In this document: positions 1-8,450 of the stretch, piece after piece
How the letters are laid out: every line of letters starts with the position of its first letter
Numbering within the stretch: the stretch's first letter is position 1
Assembly: GCA_964507025.1 (NCBI GenBank)
Contig: CAZDOK010000005.1
Location: 199,627-263,626 of the forward strand
Source of the DNA: Amarobacter sp964507025
Lineage (GTDB): Bacteria > Chloroflexota > Dehalococcoidia > Tepidiformales > Tepidiformaceae
Direction of reading: 5' to 3'
Length of the DNA: 64,000 nt
Position numbers and translations under genes: made by a program
The notes under the pieces: generated by a model
What the model was told of the DNA's origin: nothing
Databases searched by the model: none
Seen by the model: only the letters and a program-made list of their open reading frames with translations

Positions 1-759
1 TTGGCTGCGGGGCTCACTACCTTCGTGATTGCGGCTTCCGAGGGCCCTGCACGGGCGGCAGGCAAGTGGAAACTGATCGTGCCCGGCGTGGCAGCCGATT
101 CGGCGCGGCCGCCAGCGCCAACTCCCACCCCCGTGTTCGACAGCGAGCGCTGGGTGCGCGTCGAAATCCGCATCCGGGCCCTGGAACTCGCCGCCACGGG
201 CACGGGAACGCTGCCCGTGCTCATCCATGCCACGGCTGAGGCCCCGGTACGCGGCGCACTCGACGCACCCGTGACGGTGACCGGCGACTTCACCATCACG
301 CCCGAGGGGACCGATGCTGTCGGCTGCACCTGGACGAGGACCGACGCCAGCTCCGACTTCAAGATGACCGTGCACTACAACCCGGCGGGGAACCTGGATG
401 TGCTCCTGGGCCTGGTGTCGCCCGAGTGGCACTACACCGTGACCTGCCCGGGGGCCGGGGTCGTAACGCGTTCGCCCGCTTTCGGGGAAGAGGGCCTGCA
501 TCTCTTCCTGCGGGACCTGATGCAACCCTACCTCACGAACGAGGTGCCTAACGGGGTGCGGCTGCCGACGTTGGTATCCGATGCTGCCTCGGGACTGGGG
601 CCGTGCATCAAGCGATCCGCGTACTTCAAAGGTTCCGGGCTCCAGACTGCCCCCGCCGAAGTGGCCGTGTGGGTCTTCCAGCCGGGCTACCCGGGCGGCT
701 GCGAGCCTGCCCTCCCACCGTTGCCACCACTGGATGATCTCGCGCCGCTCATCCCCTAA
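1..759 (+). CDS. secreted protein of unknown function, 5' end cut by the window
   Basis: The reading frame is open from the first base, and its first residues (LAAGLTTFVIAAS) look like the end of a signal peptide, so the true start is probably upstream of the window. The mature part starts with KLIVPGVAAD, then a short Pro-Thr linker (PAPTPTP), then about 200 residues with four or more cysteines and a predicted beta-rich character. I recognise no family. The arrangement of signal peptide, a 'VxP..A.D' segment and a Pro-Thr linker is shared with the second half of the protein encoded at 977-2608. Probably exported; function unknown. Confidence 0.6.
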   Translation: MAAGLTTFVIAASEGPARAAGKWKLIVPGVAADSARPPAPTPTPVFDSERWVRVEIRIRALELAATGTGTLPVLIHATAEAPVRGALDAPVTVTGDFTITPEGTDAVGCTWTRTDASSDFKMTVHYNPAGNLDVLLGLVSPEWHYTVTCPGAGVVTRSPAFGEEGLHLFLRDLMQPYLTNEVPNGVRLPTLVSDAASGLGPCIKRSAYFKGSGLQTAPAEVAVWVFQPGYPGGCEPALPPLPPLDDLAPLIP

Positions 760-976
760 CTCTCGCAGGCGAAGGCCCGGCGTTCGCCGGTGGTCTGGCG
801 TGGGGCCCGGGGATGGCCGCGAGAGTGTCTCGACGGGCGAGCAGAATAACGACCATTGGTCCGTGGCATAGGGAACAGTCGGCCGGCGGAATCGCCCTGG
901 CGGGCCCCTACCGTCTGACAGGCGAGCCCAGCGCTGGTCCCGAGCCGCCGGTTCCGACGGCAGAAAGAGGTGCTTA

Positions 977-2608
977 ATGACTGGATCACCCAGGATTCGA
1001 GGCGCCTGGCTGGCTGTACCGGCCATGCTGGCGCTCCTGCTGGCCTGGAGTGGCGCCAGCGCGCAGGAGCCGATCCCGACCGCGACCGCGACCGGCGCCC
1101 CCTCACCCACCGTGATTGCGACGGCAAGCCCCACTTCCACCGCAACCGCGACCGCGACACCGAAAGCCATCCCGTCGAACGCTCCGTATTTCTCGCTCGG
1201 CGACTCTCTTGCAGATGCCGAAGGGGCGACTTCGCACGACACCGGCTACGTCGCGCTCTTCGCCACACAGGCGTGGCCGATCCTCAAGCTGCCCGGGAGC
1301 CCGGCGCACCGGGGCGAGTTCGGGCTGCGCGGTGGCGAAACCACGACCTCCATGCTCGCCCCGGGCGGCCAGCTCGACCGTGCAACCGGGGAGATCAGGC
1401 TCCGGAACTCGGATGGCGACCCTTCGAACGACGTTCGTCTCATCACGATCGACATCGGGGGGAACGACTTCCGCGCGCTGACGCGCTCCTCCAGCCCCTG
1501 CCGCGTCAGCGTCGTGAGCCCTGAGTGCCAGCAAGCTGTGCTGGACGTGACCCAGGCGTTCAATACGAACTACCCGATTATCCTGCAACGCATCCGCGAG
1601 GCTGCCGGCCCGGACGCAATCATTATCGCGATGGCCTTCTACAACCCGTTCTCGGGCACGGGCGACGCGGTCGATGCGCCGGGCGACCTTGCGGTCGCGC
1701 CGATCAACGACGCAGCCAGGGCCGTGGCCGTGTCACCAGCCGTCAAGGCAGTCTGGGTCGACCTCTTCACGCTCTTCAAGGGCAAGGCGCCCGAACTCAC
1801 GCACATCATGGACGCCGACTCGAACATCCACCCCAACGATGCGGGCTACGCGCTCATTGCCAGCGCGATGACCGAAGCGCTGCGGGCGGCAGTCGCCCCG
1901 CCACCCTCACCGCCAGACGTGGGCAACAGCCCGGCCGGCGGCGAAGCGCCTCGCCTGTGGCTGTGGGTTGGGATCGTCGTGATCATCGCCGCGACGGCTT
2001 CCGGCGCGTGGACTGCGGGCGCACGGGCGGCAGCGGTGCGCCATCGCACAGCAGTACTCTTGCCGACGCTCTTCGGGGTGGTGGCAGTCCTTCCCGTCAT
2101 CACCGCGGCCCTGTCCGCCGACGATGAGTTGAGTGATCGCCTGGTCGTCCCCATGGTCGCGCGCGACGAGCCGGACACACGTGTCTATCTTCCGACCGCA
2201 ACCCCGGTCCCGGCGGTCTACCCGCCCGTCCAGCCCTGCCGGGTGTCGCCTTCCCACCCGGAAACCGACGGGCGGATCCTCCACGCCTGGGTAGTGGAGG
2301 ACGACGCGGACTCCGTCCTGATTGCTGTCGACTACGAGTGGAACGACCCTGTCTCCCCGATTTGCGTGGCCGTCTACCTGTTCGATGCTCCATTCCCGGG
2401 TGGAACTGGCCGGGGCACCGCCGGTCAATGGCCCATGGTGCCGCCCGCCTCGAAGGGAACCGTCCTGATACGTGCCAGGTGCAATGAGTTGGTCTTCCAG
2501 GGTGTGGGCGGCGGGGCCTATTTCGCTGCTGGCTTCTTCACCAATGCAGCTCCCTTCCACCGCGTCCCTGTTGCCGGCATCGACGCGCCGCCCAGGGTCT
2601 GCCTGTGA
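977..2608 (+). CDS. secreted GDSL/SGNH hydrolase with C-terminal extension
   Basis: The 543-residue product starts with a signal peptide (residues 1-29, cleavage near GASA-QE) and a Thr/Pro/Ala-rich linker. The SGNH esterase/lipase domain follows: block I YFSLGDSLAD with nucleophile Ser77, a GGND block (IDIGGNDF) and a DSNIHPND block holding the Asp-x-x-His pair, so all catalytic residues are present. A membrane segment lies near residues 325-345 and a second hydrophobic segment near 355-378, then RLVVPMVARD, a Pro-rich linker and about 130 residues of unknown fold. The second half resembles a complete secreted protein with its own signal peptide, starting at an in-frame GTG at 2036, so this may be a natural fusion. 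Expected activity is hydrolysis of esters or acyl groups outside the cell; the substrate is unknown. Confidence 0.8.
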   Translation: MTGSPRIRGAWLAVPAMLALLLAWSGASAQEPIPTATATGAPSPTVIATASPTSTATATATPKAIPSNAPYFSLGDSLADAEGATSHDTGYVALFATQAWPILKLPGSPAHRGEFGLRGGETTTSMLAPGGQLDRATGEIRLRNSDGDPSNDVRLITIDIGGNDFRALTRSSSPCRVSVVSPECQQAVLDVTQAFNTNYPIILQRIREAAGPDAIIIAMAFYNPFSGTGDAVDAPGDLAVAPINDAARAVAVSPAVKAVWVDLFTLFKGKAPELTHIMDADSNIHPNDAGYALIASAMTEALRAAVAPPPSPPDVGNSPAGGEAPRLWLWVGIVVIIAATASGAWTAGARAAAVRHRTAVLLPTLFGVVAVLPVITAALSADDELSDRLVVPMVARDEPDTRVYLPTATPVPAVYPPVQPCRVSPSHPETDGRILHAWVVEDDADSVLIAVDYEWNDPVSPICVAVYLFDAPFPGGTGRGTAGQWPMVPPASKGTVLIRARCNELVFQGVGGGAYFAAGFFTNAAPFHRVPVAGIDAPPRVCL

Positions 2609-2714
2609 GAGTCGTCGAACGGGCATCCTGAGTGCCGAATGGCCCGGCACAGTAGGATACCTCCATTCGCGCGGCCAGCTCGCCCGGCGCCGCGCCGCCA
2701 GAGGAGAGCACCCC

Positions 2715-3527
2715 TTGACCACCACCGAACGGACCGACGAAGTCCTCTACGACCTCCAGGGCCACGTGGCCACCATCACCCTCAACCGGCCCGACCGCAG
2801 CAATGCCATATCCGGCCGCATGCTCCAGCAGCTCGCCGACCGGCTGATGGAGGCCGATGCCGACCGCGAGGTCCGCGCGATCGTCCTCACGGGAGCCGGG
2901 CGGGCGTTCTGCGCCGGGCTCGATATCAAGGATGCCGTGGCGGGCACGGGCATCGGCGGCGGGGGCGCCTCCTCCGGCCGCGGCACCCACTTCAACACGC
3001 GGAATCACCCGACGATCGTCATGTTCGAAATGGATACGCCGATCATCGGGGCGATCAATGGCGGGGCGGCCGGCTTCGGGCTCGATATCGCGCTTGGCTG
3101 TGACCTCCGCATCGTGGCCGAGGACGCGAAGATTGCGACCGGGTTCGCAAAGCGGGGCGTCGTCCCCGAAAGCGGCGGCACCTGGTACCTGCCCCGGCTG
3201 GTGGGGTGGGCAAAGGCCGCCGAGATCGGCTTCCTCGGCCGCAACCTGACCGGGGCGGAGGCCGCGCAGATGGACCTCATGAACCGAGCGCTGCCGGCGG
3301 ACCGGGTGCTCACAGAAGCGCAGGCCTGGGCCCAGGAGATCGCCGCGAACGCCCCCCTCGCCATCCAGGCGATGAAGCGCCTGTTCCGTCATGGCTTGAC
3401 CGAGGACTTCCCGAGCCACATCCACCACGTCCTGCTCCAGACGATGCTGCTCTTCCAGAGCGAGGACTTCCGCGAAGGCATCACCAGCTTCGCCGAGCGG
3501 CGGGAGCCGAACTTCCAGGGGCGGTGA
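2715..3527 (+). CDS. enoyl-CoA hydratase/isomerase (crotonase family)
   Basis: This 270-residue crotonase-superfamily enzyme probably hydrates or isomerises enoyl-CoA in fatty-acid or related acyl-CoA breakdown. It shows the N-terminal ITLNRPDRSNAIS motif, the oxyanion-hole motif FCAGLDIKD, and the segment NGGAAGFGLDIALGCD. The start is TTG at 2715, preceded by GAGGAG at 2701-2706; the longer open frame upstream runs back into the previous gene. At the position of the first catalytic Glu of rat crotonase the protein has Asp (GLD), while the second Glu is kept (PESGG), so its exact reaction may differ from hydration. It stands alone, followed by a short tandem repeat. Confidence 0.85.
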   Translation: MTTTERTDEVLYDLQGHVATITLNRPDRSNAISGRMLQQLADRLMEADADREVRAIVLTGAGRAFCAGLDIKDAVAGTGIGGGGASSGRGTHFNTRNHPTIVMFEMDTPIIGAINGGAAGFGLDIALGCDLRIVAEDAKIATGFAKRGVVPESGGTWYLPRLVGWAKAAEIGFLGRNLTGAEAAQMDLMNRALPADRVLTEAQAWAQEIAANAPLAIQAMKRLFRHGLTEDFPSHIHHVLLQTMLLFQSEDFREGITSFAERREPNFQGR

Positions 3528-3562
3528 TGAGCCTCGCCGCTCCGGACAGGGACTTCGCGACG

Positions 3563-3594
3563 AGCCGGGGAGCCGGGGAGCCGGGGAGCCGGGG
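3563..3594. repeat. 8-bp minisatellite, (AGCCGGGG) x4
   Basis: Four perfect head-to-tail copies of AGCCGGGG are followed by a partial fifth (AGCCG). They lie just after the enoyl-CoA hydratase stop codon and before the lipoprotein gene. Nothing suggests a coding role. Confidence 0.85.
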
Positions 3595-3675
3595 AGCCGC
3601 GTAGGATTCACCAACCCGGCCAGCGTCCCGGCGTAGCGGCGTGGCCGAGCTGGCAAGGTCCAGGAGGTGATGGTT

Positions 3676-4185
3676 ATGCGATCGATCCTGTTGTTCGCCA
3701 TCTTGCTCGGGTCGATGGTCTCCGTTGGTTGCGGAGGAGGCTCGGACGAGGACGATAGCGGCGCGGATGGCGGCTCCAGTTCAAATGGCGTGGAGAACGC
3801 ACCACCGCCGGGCCAGGCACATGTCGCCGTCGACAACCGGGAGTTCACCTTCACTGAGCCTGGCGGGGTCGGCTGCAACGTGACCGATGAGGGCTTCTCC
3901 TTCTCCTTCCGCATCGGCGACAATCAAGTCACCCTCGGCGCTGGCGCCGTGTACGCGGGCGGCATGTGGGGCGGTGAGATCCGCATGACCGTGGCCAACC
4001 CCGAAGGCGAACGCGGCCCGATCGACTACTTTGTCTCCCTGCCCGAGGTCGACGAGCCGGGCCTCGCGTTCGACGGCAAGAGCATGTCGTACTCGGGGCC
4101 GATGAAGAAACAGCCGCCCCAGGACGGCAGCAATCCGGCCGCCGAGGATGTCGGCACGGGGACCGTCAGCGTCACCTGCCCGTAG
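3676..4185 (+). CDS. small lipoprotein of unknown function
   Basis: The 169-residue product has a short lipoprotein signal peptide (MRSILLFAILLGSMVSVGC) with a lipobox-like VSVGC, followed by a Gly/Asp/Ser-rich flexible stretch typical of tethered lipoproteins. The rest is a compact, probably beta-rich domain with two more cysteines (GCNVTD and the C-terminal SVTCP). ATG at 3676 is preferred because AGGAGG at 3662-3667 lies eight bases upstream; GTG 3667 and ATG 3670 are in frame but too close to it. No family is recognised. It probably sits on the outer face of the membrane. Confidence 0.65.
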   Translation: MRSILLFAILLGSMVSVGCGGGSDEDDSGADGGSSSNGVENAPPPGQAHVAVDNREFTFTEPGGVGCNVTDEGFSFSFRIGDNQVTLGAGAVYAGGMWGGEIRMTVANPEGERGPIDYFVSLPEVDEPGLAFDGKSMSYSGPMKKQPPQDGSNPAAEDVGTGTVSVTCP

Positions 4186-4327
4186 GCCGCCACGAGAGGT
4201 TCGGATAGCCAAGTTTGAACGCTCCCGGCCGCTGTCGGTCCACGCGTGCACCGCAGTTTGACCATAGTTCTTAAGGGCCCGGGCTGGCCGGAGGCGTGAC
4301 TGGCAGGGAGCCGTTTTCTGGTTCAAC

Positions 4328-4417
4328 TGGCGGAGAGGGTGGGATTCGAACCCACGAGGGACTTGCACCCCTACACGCTTTCCAGGCGTGCCTGATCGGC
4401 CACTCCAGCACCTCTCC
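4328..4417 (-). tRNA. tRNA-Ser (GGA)
   Basis: On the minus strand the acceptor stem GGAGAGG pairs with CCTCTCC, followed by discriminator G and an encoded CCA (4328-4330). The anticodon arm CACGC-CTGGAAA-GCGTG carries anticodon GGA, which reads UCC/UCU serine codons. A long variable arm (TAGGGGTGCAAGTCCCT) and the T arm GTGGG-TTCGAAT-CCCAC confirm a class II tRNA-Ser. Length is 90 bases with CCA. Confidence 0.97.
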
Positions 4418-4432
4418 GCGGCCCGAACACTC

Positions 4433-4438
4433 ATGATA
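4433..4438 (-). promoter_or_regulatory. -10-like element of tRNA-Ser
   Basis: TATCAT on the minus strand lies 15 bases before the tRNA 5' end. No convincing -35 is visible at 16-18 bases, so this is a weak call. Confidence 0.35.
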
Positions 4439-4470
4439 CCAGCCCGCCCTGCTAGCGCCGCTCCCGGCCC

Positions 4471-4731
4471 CTACTCCCGCCGGTGCTTCGTCTTCCTGTC
4501 GAACCGCTCCCAGCCCTGGTCCATCGCGTCGCGCGCGCCTTCGCGGCCGGCCTCCAGCATGTCTTTCGCGGTATCGGCGATGCCGAGTGCAATCGCTTTC
4601 GCCCAGCCCACGAGCGGGTTCTCCTCAAGGTCGCGCCAGTCCCGCCGGCGGGGCGCCGCGGCCCCGGCTTCCGGTTCGGCCCGCGGGCTCTCGGGTTCGT
4701 ATCGCGGGCTTTCGGGTTCGGGCGAGCTCAT
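4471..4731 (-). CDS. small acidic protein with C-terminal amphipathic helix
   Basis: The 86-residue protein has a Pro/Glu-rich, probably disordered N-terminus with a repeated PESPR pattern (residues 4-20) and a helical C-terminal half (WAKAIALGIADTAKDML onward). It has no signal peptide and no known family. Its ATG overlaps the stop codon of the upstream membrane-protein gene (ATGA at 4728-4731), so the two are almost certainly translationally coupled and may act together at the membrane. Confidence 0.6.
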   Translation of the reverse strand: MSSPEPESPRYEPESPRAEPEAGAAAPRRRDWRDLEENPLVGWAKAIALGIADTAKDMLEAGREGARDAMDQGWERFDRKTKHRRE

Positions 4732-5195
4732 TTCCGGCCCTTCTTTCGGCGTCCCATGATGCGGTCGGGCAGGTTGGTTACGGCCGAGAGGCCGGTGCGC
4801 ACGCCCTTCACCACCGCGTAGGTGCGAATGATTGGCGATGCGACCGTCTCGCCAGCGAACTCTGTCGTGCCGCGAACGTTATCGAGCGACTGGCGGAGCG
4901 AGTCGATGGCGGGCGCGGCGTTTTCGCGGACGACCTTGCGGGTGACGCCCACGAGGAGGATGAGCGCCACGACGAGCACGATCGAGAGCAAGCCGGCAAG
5001 CATCCAGAACATGGCGGTGAAGACAATGACGATGTCGCGCCACTCGCTCCAGCTATCCGGGGCGGCCCAGGCGTCGGGCACGGCCTTATCCGGGACGATA
5101 TCGGCGCCGAAATAGCCATCGGCGATGCCCCCGATGACCAGGTAGAGGAGGAAGAGCAGGATTGCCGCCGAGATGACGGTCATCACGAAGCGCAT
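4728..5195 (-). CDS. membrane protein with two TM helices, unknown function
   Basis: The 155-residue protein has a TM helix at about residues 6-24, an extracytoplasmic loop, a second TM helix at about 55-82, and a cytoplasmic tail with an amphipathic helix (APAIDSLRQSLDNVRGTTEF) ending in a basic RRKKGRK. The chosen ATG at 5195 has GGAGGG upstream; the open frame continues further but is not preceded by a signal. The layout resembles small cell-envelope proteins whose tail contacts a cytoplasmic partner, here possibly the 86-residue product of the overlapping downstream gene. No family was recognised. Confidence 0.65.
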   Translation of the reverse strand: MRFVMTVISAAILLFLLYLVIGGIADGYFGADIVPDKAVPDAWAAPDSWSEWRDIVIVFTAMFWMLAGLLSIVLVVALILLVGVTRKVVRENAAPAIDSLRQSLDNVRGTTEFAGETVASPIIRTYAVVKGVRTGLSAVTNLPDRIMGRRKKGRK

Positions 5196-5481
5196 GCCGG
5201 GAACCCTCCGAGGCTCCAGCGATGATAGGTCGCATCGCGCCCCTGAGTAAAACCCGGGGGCTGCGGGATCGCGCCCGGGCGGCGCCTGGATCGCTTGTCG
5301 GTAGCCGGCAGACTGCCCTATTAGGGTAAATGCGGATAACGCACACGGGTGGCGGCGGTTCAAAATTGGCCTATCCCCCTGGGCGCCGTGGGCCCGGAGA
5401 ATGCATGTGCGTGTACGCGGCGTCCCCGCGGGGCTTTCTTCCTTCGGCGGCGCGGCCCTCCGGGCAGAGGAGACTCGGCCG

Positions 5482-5859
5482 TTGGCTGCGACGATCCTTG
5501 TAGTAGACGATGATGACCCGGTCAGGGTGATGCTCGCGCGCCTGCTCCGCACACAGGGATACGACGTGTTGCAAGCCGCCCATGCGGCCGAGGCGCGTGC
5601 CTTGCTTGAGAAGCGCCGGCCCAACCTGGTGATCAGCGACATCGTGATGCCAGGCGAATCGGGTATCGAGCTGCGGCGCGGGATCCTGGAACGCTGGCCC
5701 GACCTTCCGGTCATCCTGATCAGCGGGTATAGCGCGGAGGGCCCGGCGGAGTTCGCCGCACGGACACCGTACACCGTTTTCGTGCAGAAGCCGTTTGCAG
5801 CCGACCAGTTCCTGGCGCTGGTGGACCAGACCCTGGCACGCACCGCCGGCCCGGACTGA
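5482..5859 (+). CDS. single-domain response regulator (CheY-like receiver)
   Basis: The 125-residue product is one receiver domain with no output domain. It has the acidic pocket (VVDDDD, residues 7-12), phospho-acceptor Asp53 in LVISDIVMPG, a Ser in LISGYS at the Thr/Ser switch position, and the conserved Lys in VFVQKPF. The chosen start is TTG at 5482, with AGAGGAGA about eight bases upstream; an upstream in-frame ATG at 5401 would add a 27-residue tail unlike any receiver. No histidine kinase is adjacent, so its partner is encoded elsewhere. Stand-alone receivers usually act through protein-protein contacts. Confidence 0.88.
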   Translation: MAATILVVDDDDPVRVMLARLLRTQGYDVLQAAHAAEARALLEKRRPNLVISDIVMPGESGIELRRGILERWPDLPVILISGYSAEGPAEFAARTPYTVFVQKPFAADQFLALVDQTLARTAGPD

Positions 5860-5967
5860 ACGCCACCGGCTGAATGCGCCGAACGGACCGCGGCCAGGGC
5901 CCGAATGGTCCTCCACGCGCTGGCGAATGGAGGGCATCATCATCCCAGCTTCTCATGGGGGTGATGT

Positions 5968-6402
5968 GTGTCTTCCCTGATTCGCAGGAATCCGTTCGAT
6001 GAGCTGGCCAGTTTCTGGCCGCGTGACCTCTTCGCCCGCTTCGGCAGTTCGCCGCTCGCGATGGAGTGGAGTCCGCGCTGCGATGTGAGCGAGACCGACG
6101 AGGCCATCGTGGTGCACGCTGAGCTCCCCGGCGTCGACGCGAAGGACATGGACGTGAGCATCCACGAGGGTGTCCTGTCCGTCCGCGGCGAAAAGCGCTC
6201 CGAGCGGAAGGAGGAGGAAGAGGGGCGGAGCTACAGCGAGCGCTTCTTCGGCTCCTTTGAGCGGCGGATTGTGCTCCCGGCCAACGTGGACGAGGACCGG
6301 ATCGAGGCAAGCCTGAAGGATGGCGTGCTCGAAGTCCGGCTGCCGAAGTCGGCTCCCGCTCCACCGCCGGAGGCGCGCAAGGTGGAAATCAAGGCGGGCT
6401 GA
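5968..6402 (+). CDS. small heat-shock protein, Hsp20/alpha-crystallin family
   Basis: The 144-residue protein has a short N-terminal arm (NPFDELASFWPRDLF) and an alpha-crystallin domain at about residues 35-125. It carries the typical VHAELPGVDAKDMDVSIHEG block, the LSVRGEKRSE strand and the ASLKDGVLEVRLPK block. The C-terminal tail is short and lacks a clear I-x-I motif. The start is GTG at 5968 with GGGGGTGA just upstream. It should be an ATP-independent holdase that binds unfolding proteins in the cytoplasm. No CIRCE-type element is visible upstream. Confidence 0.93.
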   Translation: MSSLIRRNPFDELASFWPRDLFARFGSSPLAMEWSPRCDVSETDEAIVVHAELPGVDAKDMDVSIHEGVLSVRGEKRSERKEEEEGRSYSERFFGSFERRIVLPANVDEDRIEASLKDGVLEVRLPKSAPAPPPEARKVEIKAG

Positions 6403-6625
6403 GCCGCGCCTCGACGAACAGGGTGCCCCGAGGTTGATCACAGGAGAGGGTCGCATGGCTGCGCTCACAAATCGGGTCGGAGACTCTCGGGGCTGGGTTG
6501 TTGACCTGGCGACCAGGCGCGTCGTGCGGCGCGGAGGGAGCACGTGCGGCGCCGAGCGCGCAGCGCTTGTGCCAGGAGGCTATGCTGGAGACGGCCGAGA
6601 TGGCGGAAGCGGAGGAGATGGCACC

Positions 6626-6859
6626 ATGTCGCTCAAAGACCTCAACCCGATCGACGACCTGAAGGGGGCGAAGAAGTTCATCGAGGAGGCGAAGCCCCTG
6701 AAGGCGCTGAAGGAAGCCCTCACCGAAGGCGCCGAGTTCCTCGACCCGGCCCAGGCCGACACGCGGGCCGTCACGCCCGAGCCCGATACGTACTCGGAAG
6801 TGGCCGAGCCGGATGGCCGCGTGGAGGACGAGCGCGCATCCGAGGAGTTCACAGGATAG
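6626..6859 (+). CDS. small acidic hypothetical protein
   Basis: The 77-residue protein starts MSLKDLNPIDDLKGAKK, has an amphipathic helical first half and an acidic, Pro/Glu-rich tail. The start at ATG 6626 is supported by GGAGGAG at 6611-6617. A second in-frame ATG at 6455, with AGGAGAGG at 6442-6449, would give 134 residues with a Gly/Arg-rich extension; I cannot decide between them from sequence alone. No family was recognised. It follows the Hsp20 gene on the same strand. Confidence 0.5.
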   Translation: MSLKDLNPIDDLKGAKKFIEEAKPLKALKEALTEGAEFLDPAQADTRAVTPEPDTYSEVAEPDGRVEDERASEEFTG

Positions 6860-6883
6860 CAGGCAGGCACGGGATCGTGCCCC

Positions 6884-7915
6884 TCAGCAGGCCTCGCGGA
6901 GCAGCTTCGCCGCGAGGCCTGCCCTGTAACCGGTGCTGGAGAAGCGGCGGATCGCCCCCGCACCCTCGGCAAAGAACTGCTCGACCGCACGATTGCCCTT
7001 GATGAACCGCTCCCGGAACGCCCAGGTGTTGTGCAACTGTGACTGCCACCACCACTCGACGCAGGCGGGGACCGTCGACGCGTCGAGGCGGTGCTCTTCG
7101 CGGTAGCCCCCAAGGTAGGCCGAGAGCAACGGCTCATCGAGCAGGAGCGAGAACGTGAGCGTACGAAGGACTTCGAACGCCGGGGCGCACAGGCAGAACC
7201 GCTCCCAGTCGACCACTGCGAGCGCGTTGCCCGCGGAATCGACCATCAGGTTGCGCTCGTGCGGGTCGCCGTGGCATGGCTGGAGCGGTATGCCATCGAA
7301 GTCCGAAGATGGCCGCGCGGCGCCGCCTTCGAGCAGGGTCAGGCGCTCTCGCACCCAGCCCTGCAACTGCAGCTGGTCCTCGCCGGGCGCCGGGTAGTAG
7401 CGGATCAGGTCGTCGATGCGGGAGAGGTCGGCGATGGACTTTCCGGTGTCCCAGCTGAGCTCCGAGTTCGGGTGGAGGTCACCTGGAGGCCAGTCGGCCA
7501 GGAGGCGGTGGACGCGGCCGTTCATCGCGCCAAGGAGTGCCGCTTCGGCGGGCGTCATGGTGCCACGCAGGAGACTTCGGCCTTCCACCCAGGGGAACAC
7601 GGCCCAGAGCCTTCCGCCCAGGCGAAAGACCGTGCGCCCGGAGCCATCGGCGCAGGGGGGCGCGACGGGGATGCCACGTTCGCCCGCCCAGCGGGTGACC
7701 GCGTGTTCGCGCTCGATTCGCTCTGGCGTGCGCGACGGTCCATAGCAGCGCACGAACCGCGGCCCGGCGGGCGTTTCGACCCGGTAGTTGGCGTTGAGCA
7801 CGGATTGCTCGACCGGCTCGGGCTCGCCTACCCGCTCCCAGCCGAACATTCGGGCCAGCCCGGCGATTACCTGCCGGTGTTCCGCGGGAATCCCGGGGGG
7901 CGGGCCGGATGGCAT
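6884..7915 (-). CDS. phosphotransferase (APH/choline-kinase fold)
   Basis: The 343-residue protein has the aminoglycoside phosphotransferase/kinase-like fold. It shows the Brenner motif HGDPHERNLMVD (catalytic Asp and metal-binding Asn), then ALAVVDWERF with the second metal-binding Asp, after an N-lobe with RFVRCYGPSRTPERIEREH. These enzymes phosphorylate small molecules such as homoserine, choline, fructosamine or aminoglycosides; the substrate here cannot be read from sequence. The ATG at 7915 shares one base with the TGA of the upstream NUDIX gene, so the two are translationally coupled and may act in one salvage or repair pathway. Confidence 0.8.
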   Translation of the reverse strand: MPSGPPPGIPAEHRQVIAGLARMFGWERVGEPEPVEQSVLNANYRVETPAGPRFVRCYGPSRTPERIEREHAVTRWAGERGIPVAPPCADGSGRTVFRLGGRLWAVFPWVEGRSLLRGTMTPAEAALLGAMNGRVHRLLADWPPGDLHPNSELSWDTGKSIADLSRIDDLIRYYPAPGEDQLQLQGWVRERLTLLEGGAARPSSDFDGIPLQPCHGDPHERNLMVDSAGNALAVVDWERFCLCAPAFEVLRTLTFSLLLDEPLLSAYLGGYREEHRLDASTVPACVEWWWQSQLHNTWAFRERFIKGNRAVEQFFAEGAGAIRRFSSTGYRAGLAAKLLREAC

Positions 7916-8400
7916 CACCAGCGGCCTGCCCGGGGGCGGCGGCCTTCGCGGAGCTCCTCCAGCCGGCGGCGGGTGCCCGGCGAAAGGCCATCGGGCAGGC
8001 CATCGAGCGGGAACCAGGCGACCCGGGCGATCTCGTTGTTCGCCGGGATCGTCCGCCAATCGAAGTCGCGCGAAATGAAGATGACGACGTGGTCGCTCTT
8101 GTCTTCACCAAACGCGCTGTAGATGCCGAGCAGTTCCAGGTCGCGGATGGTGGCGCCTGCTTCTTCCTCGGCCTCGCGGCGGATGCACTCCTCCAGCGAT
8201 TCGCCCTTGTCCACCCCCCCGCCCGGGAGAAACCACCCGGTGCGGTACGTGTGCTGGATGAGCAGCACCTGGTCATCGCGCAGGAGGATGACGCGGGCCC
8301 CGAGCGTGATGGGATGGAAGAGACGCCAGCGCAGGCGCTCACCCTCCCAGGCGAAGCGTCGGACGAGCTTGCCAGCTTCGACCCATGCACGCCGCAACAT
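7915..8400 (-). CDS. NUDIX hydrolase
   Basis: The 161-residue protein contains a complete Nudix box at residues 61-83 (G-x5-E-x7-REAEEEAG), preceded by the typical strand VILLRDDQVLLIQHTY and GWFLPGGG. It should hydrolyse a nucleoside diphosphate linked to another group, using Mg2+. There is no clear ribosome binding site; TAGGCT ends six bases before the ATG, so the mRNA may be leaderless. The stop overlaps the start of the phosphotransferase gene by one base. Confidence 0.9.
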   Translation of the reverse strand: MLRRAWVEAGKLVRRFAWEGERLRWRLFHPITLGARVILLRDDQVLLIQHTYRTGWFLPGGGVDKGESLEECIRREAEEEAGATIRDLELLGIYSAFGEDKSDHVVIFISRDFDWRTIPANNEIARVAWFPLDGLPDGLSPGTRRRLEELREGRRPRAGRW

Positions 8401-8450
8401 CCGCCCAGCCTACCGCGCCCCACGGGGAGCGGCGAACCTGGCGCCCGTTG

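Noticed and set aside
756..1268. 170-codon Arg-rich minus-strand frame near the window start
   Set aside because: It overlaps the intergenic region and the GDSL signal peptide in antisense, with an Arg/Ser-rich product typical of high-GC noise.
3631..3660. tRNA-like stretch GCGTGGCCGAGCTGGCAAGG
   Set aside because: It resembles a D arm, but no anticodon arm, T arm or acceptor partner follows before the lipoprotein start.
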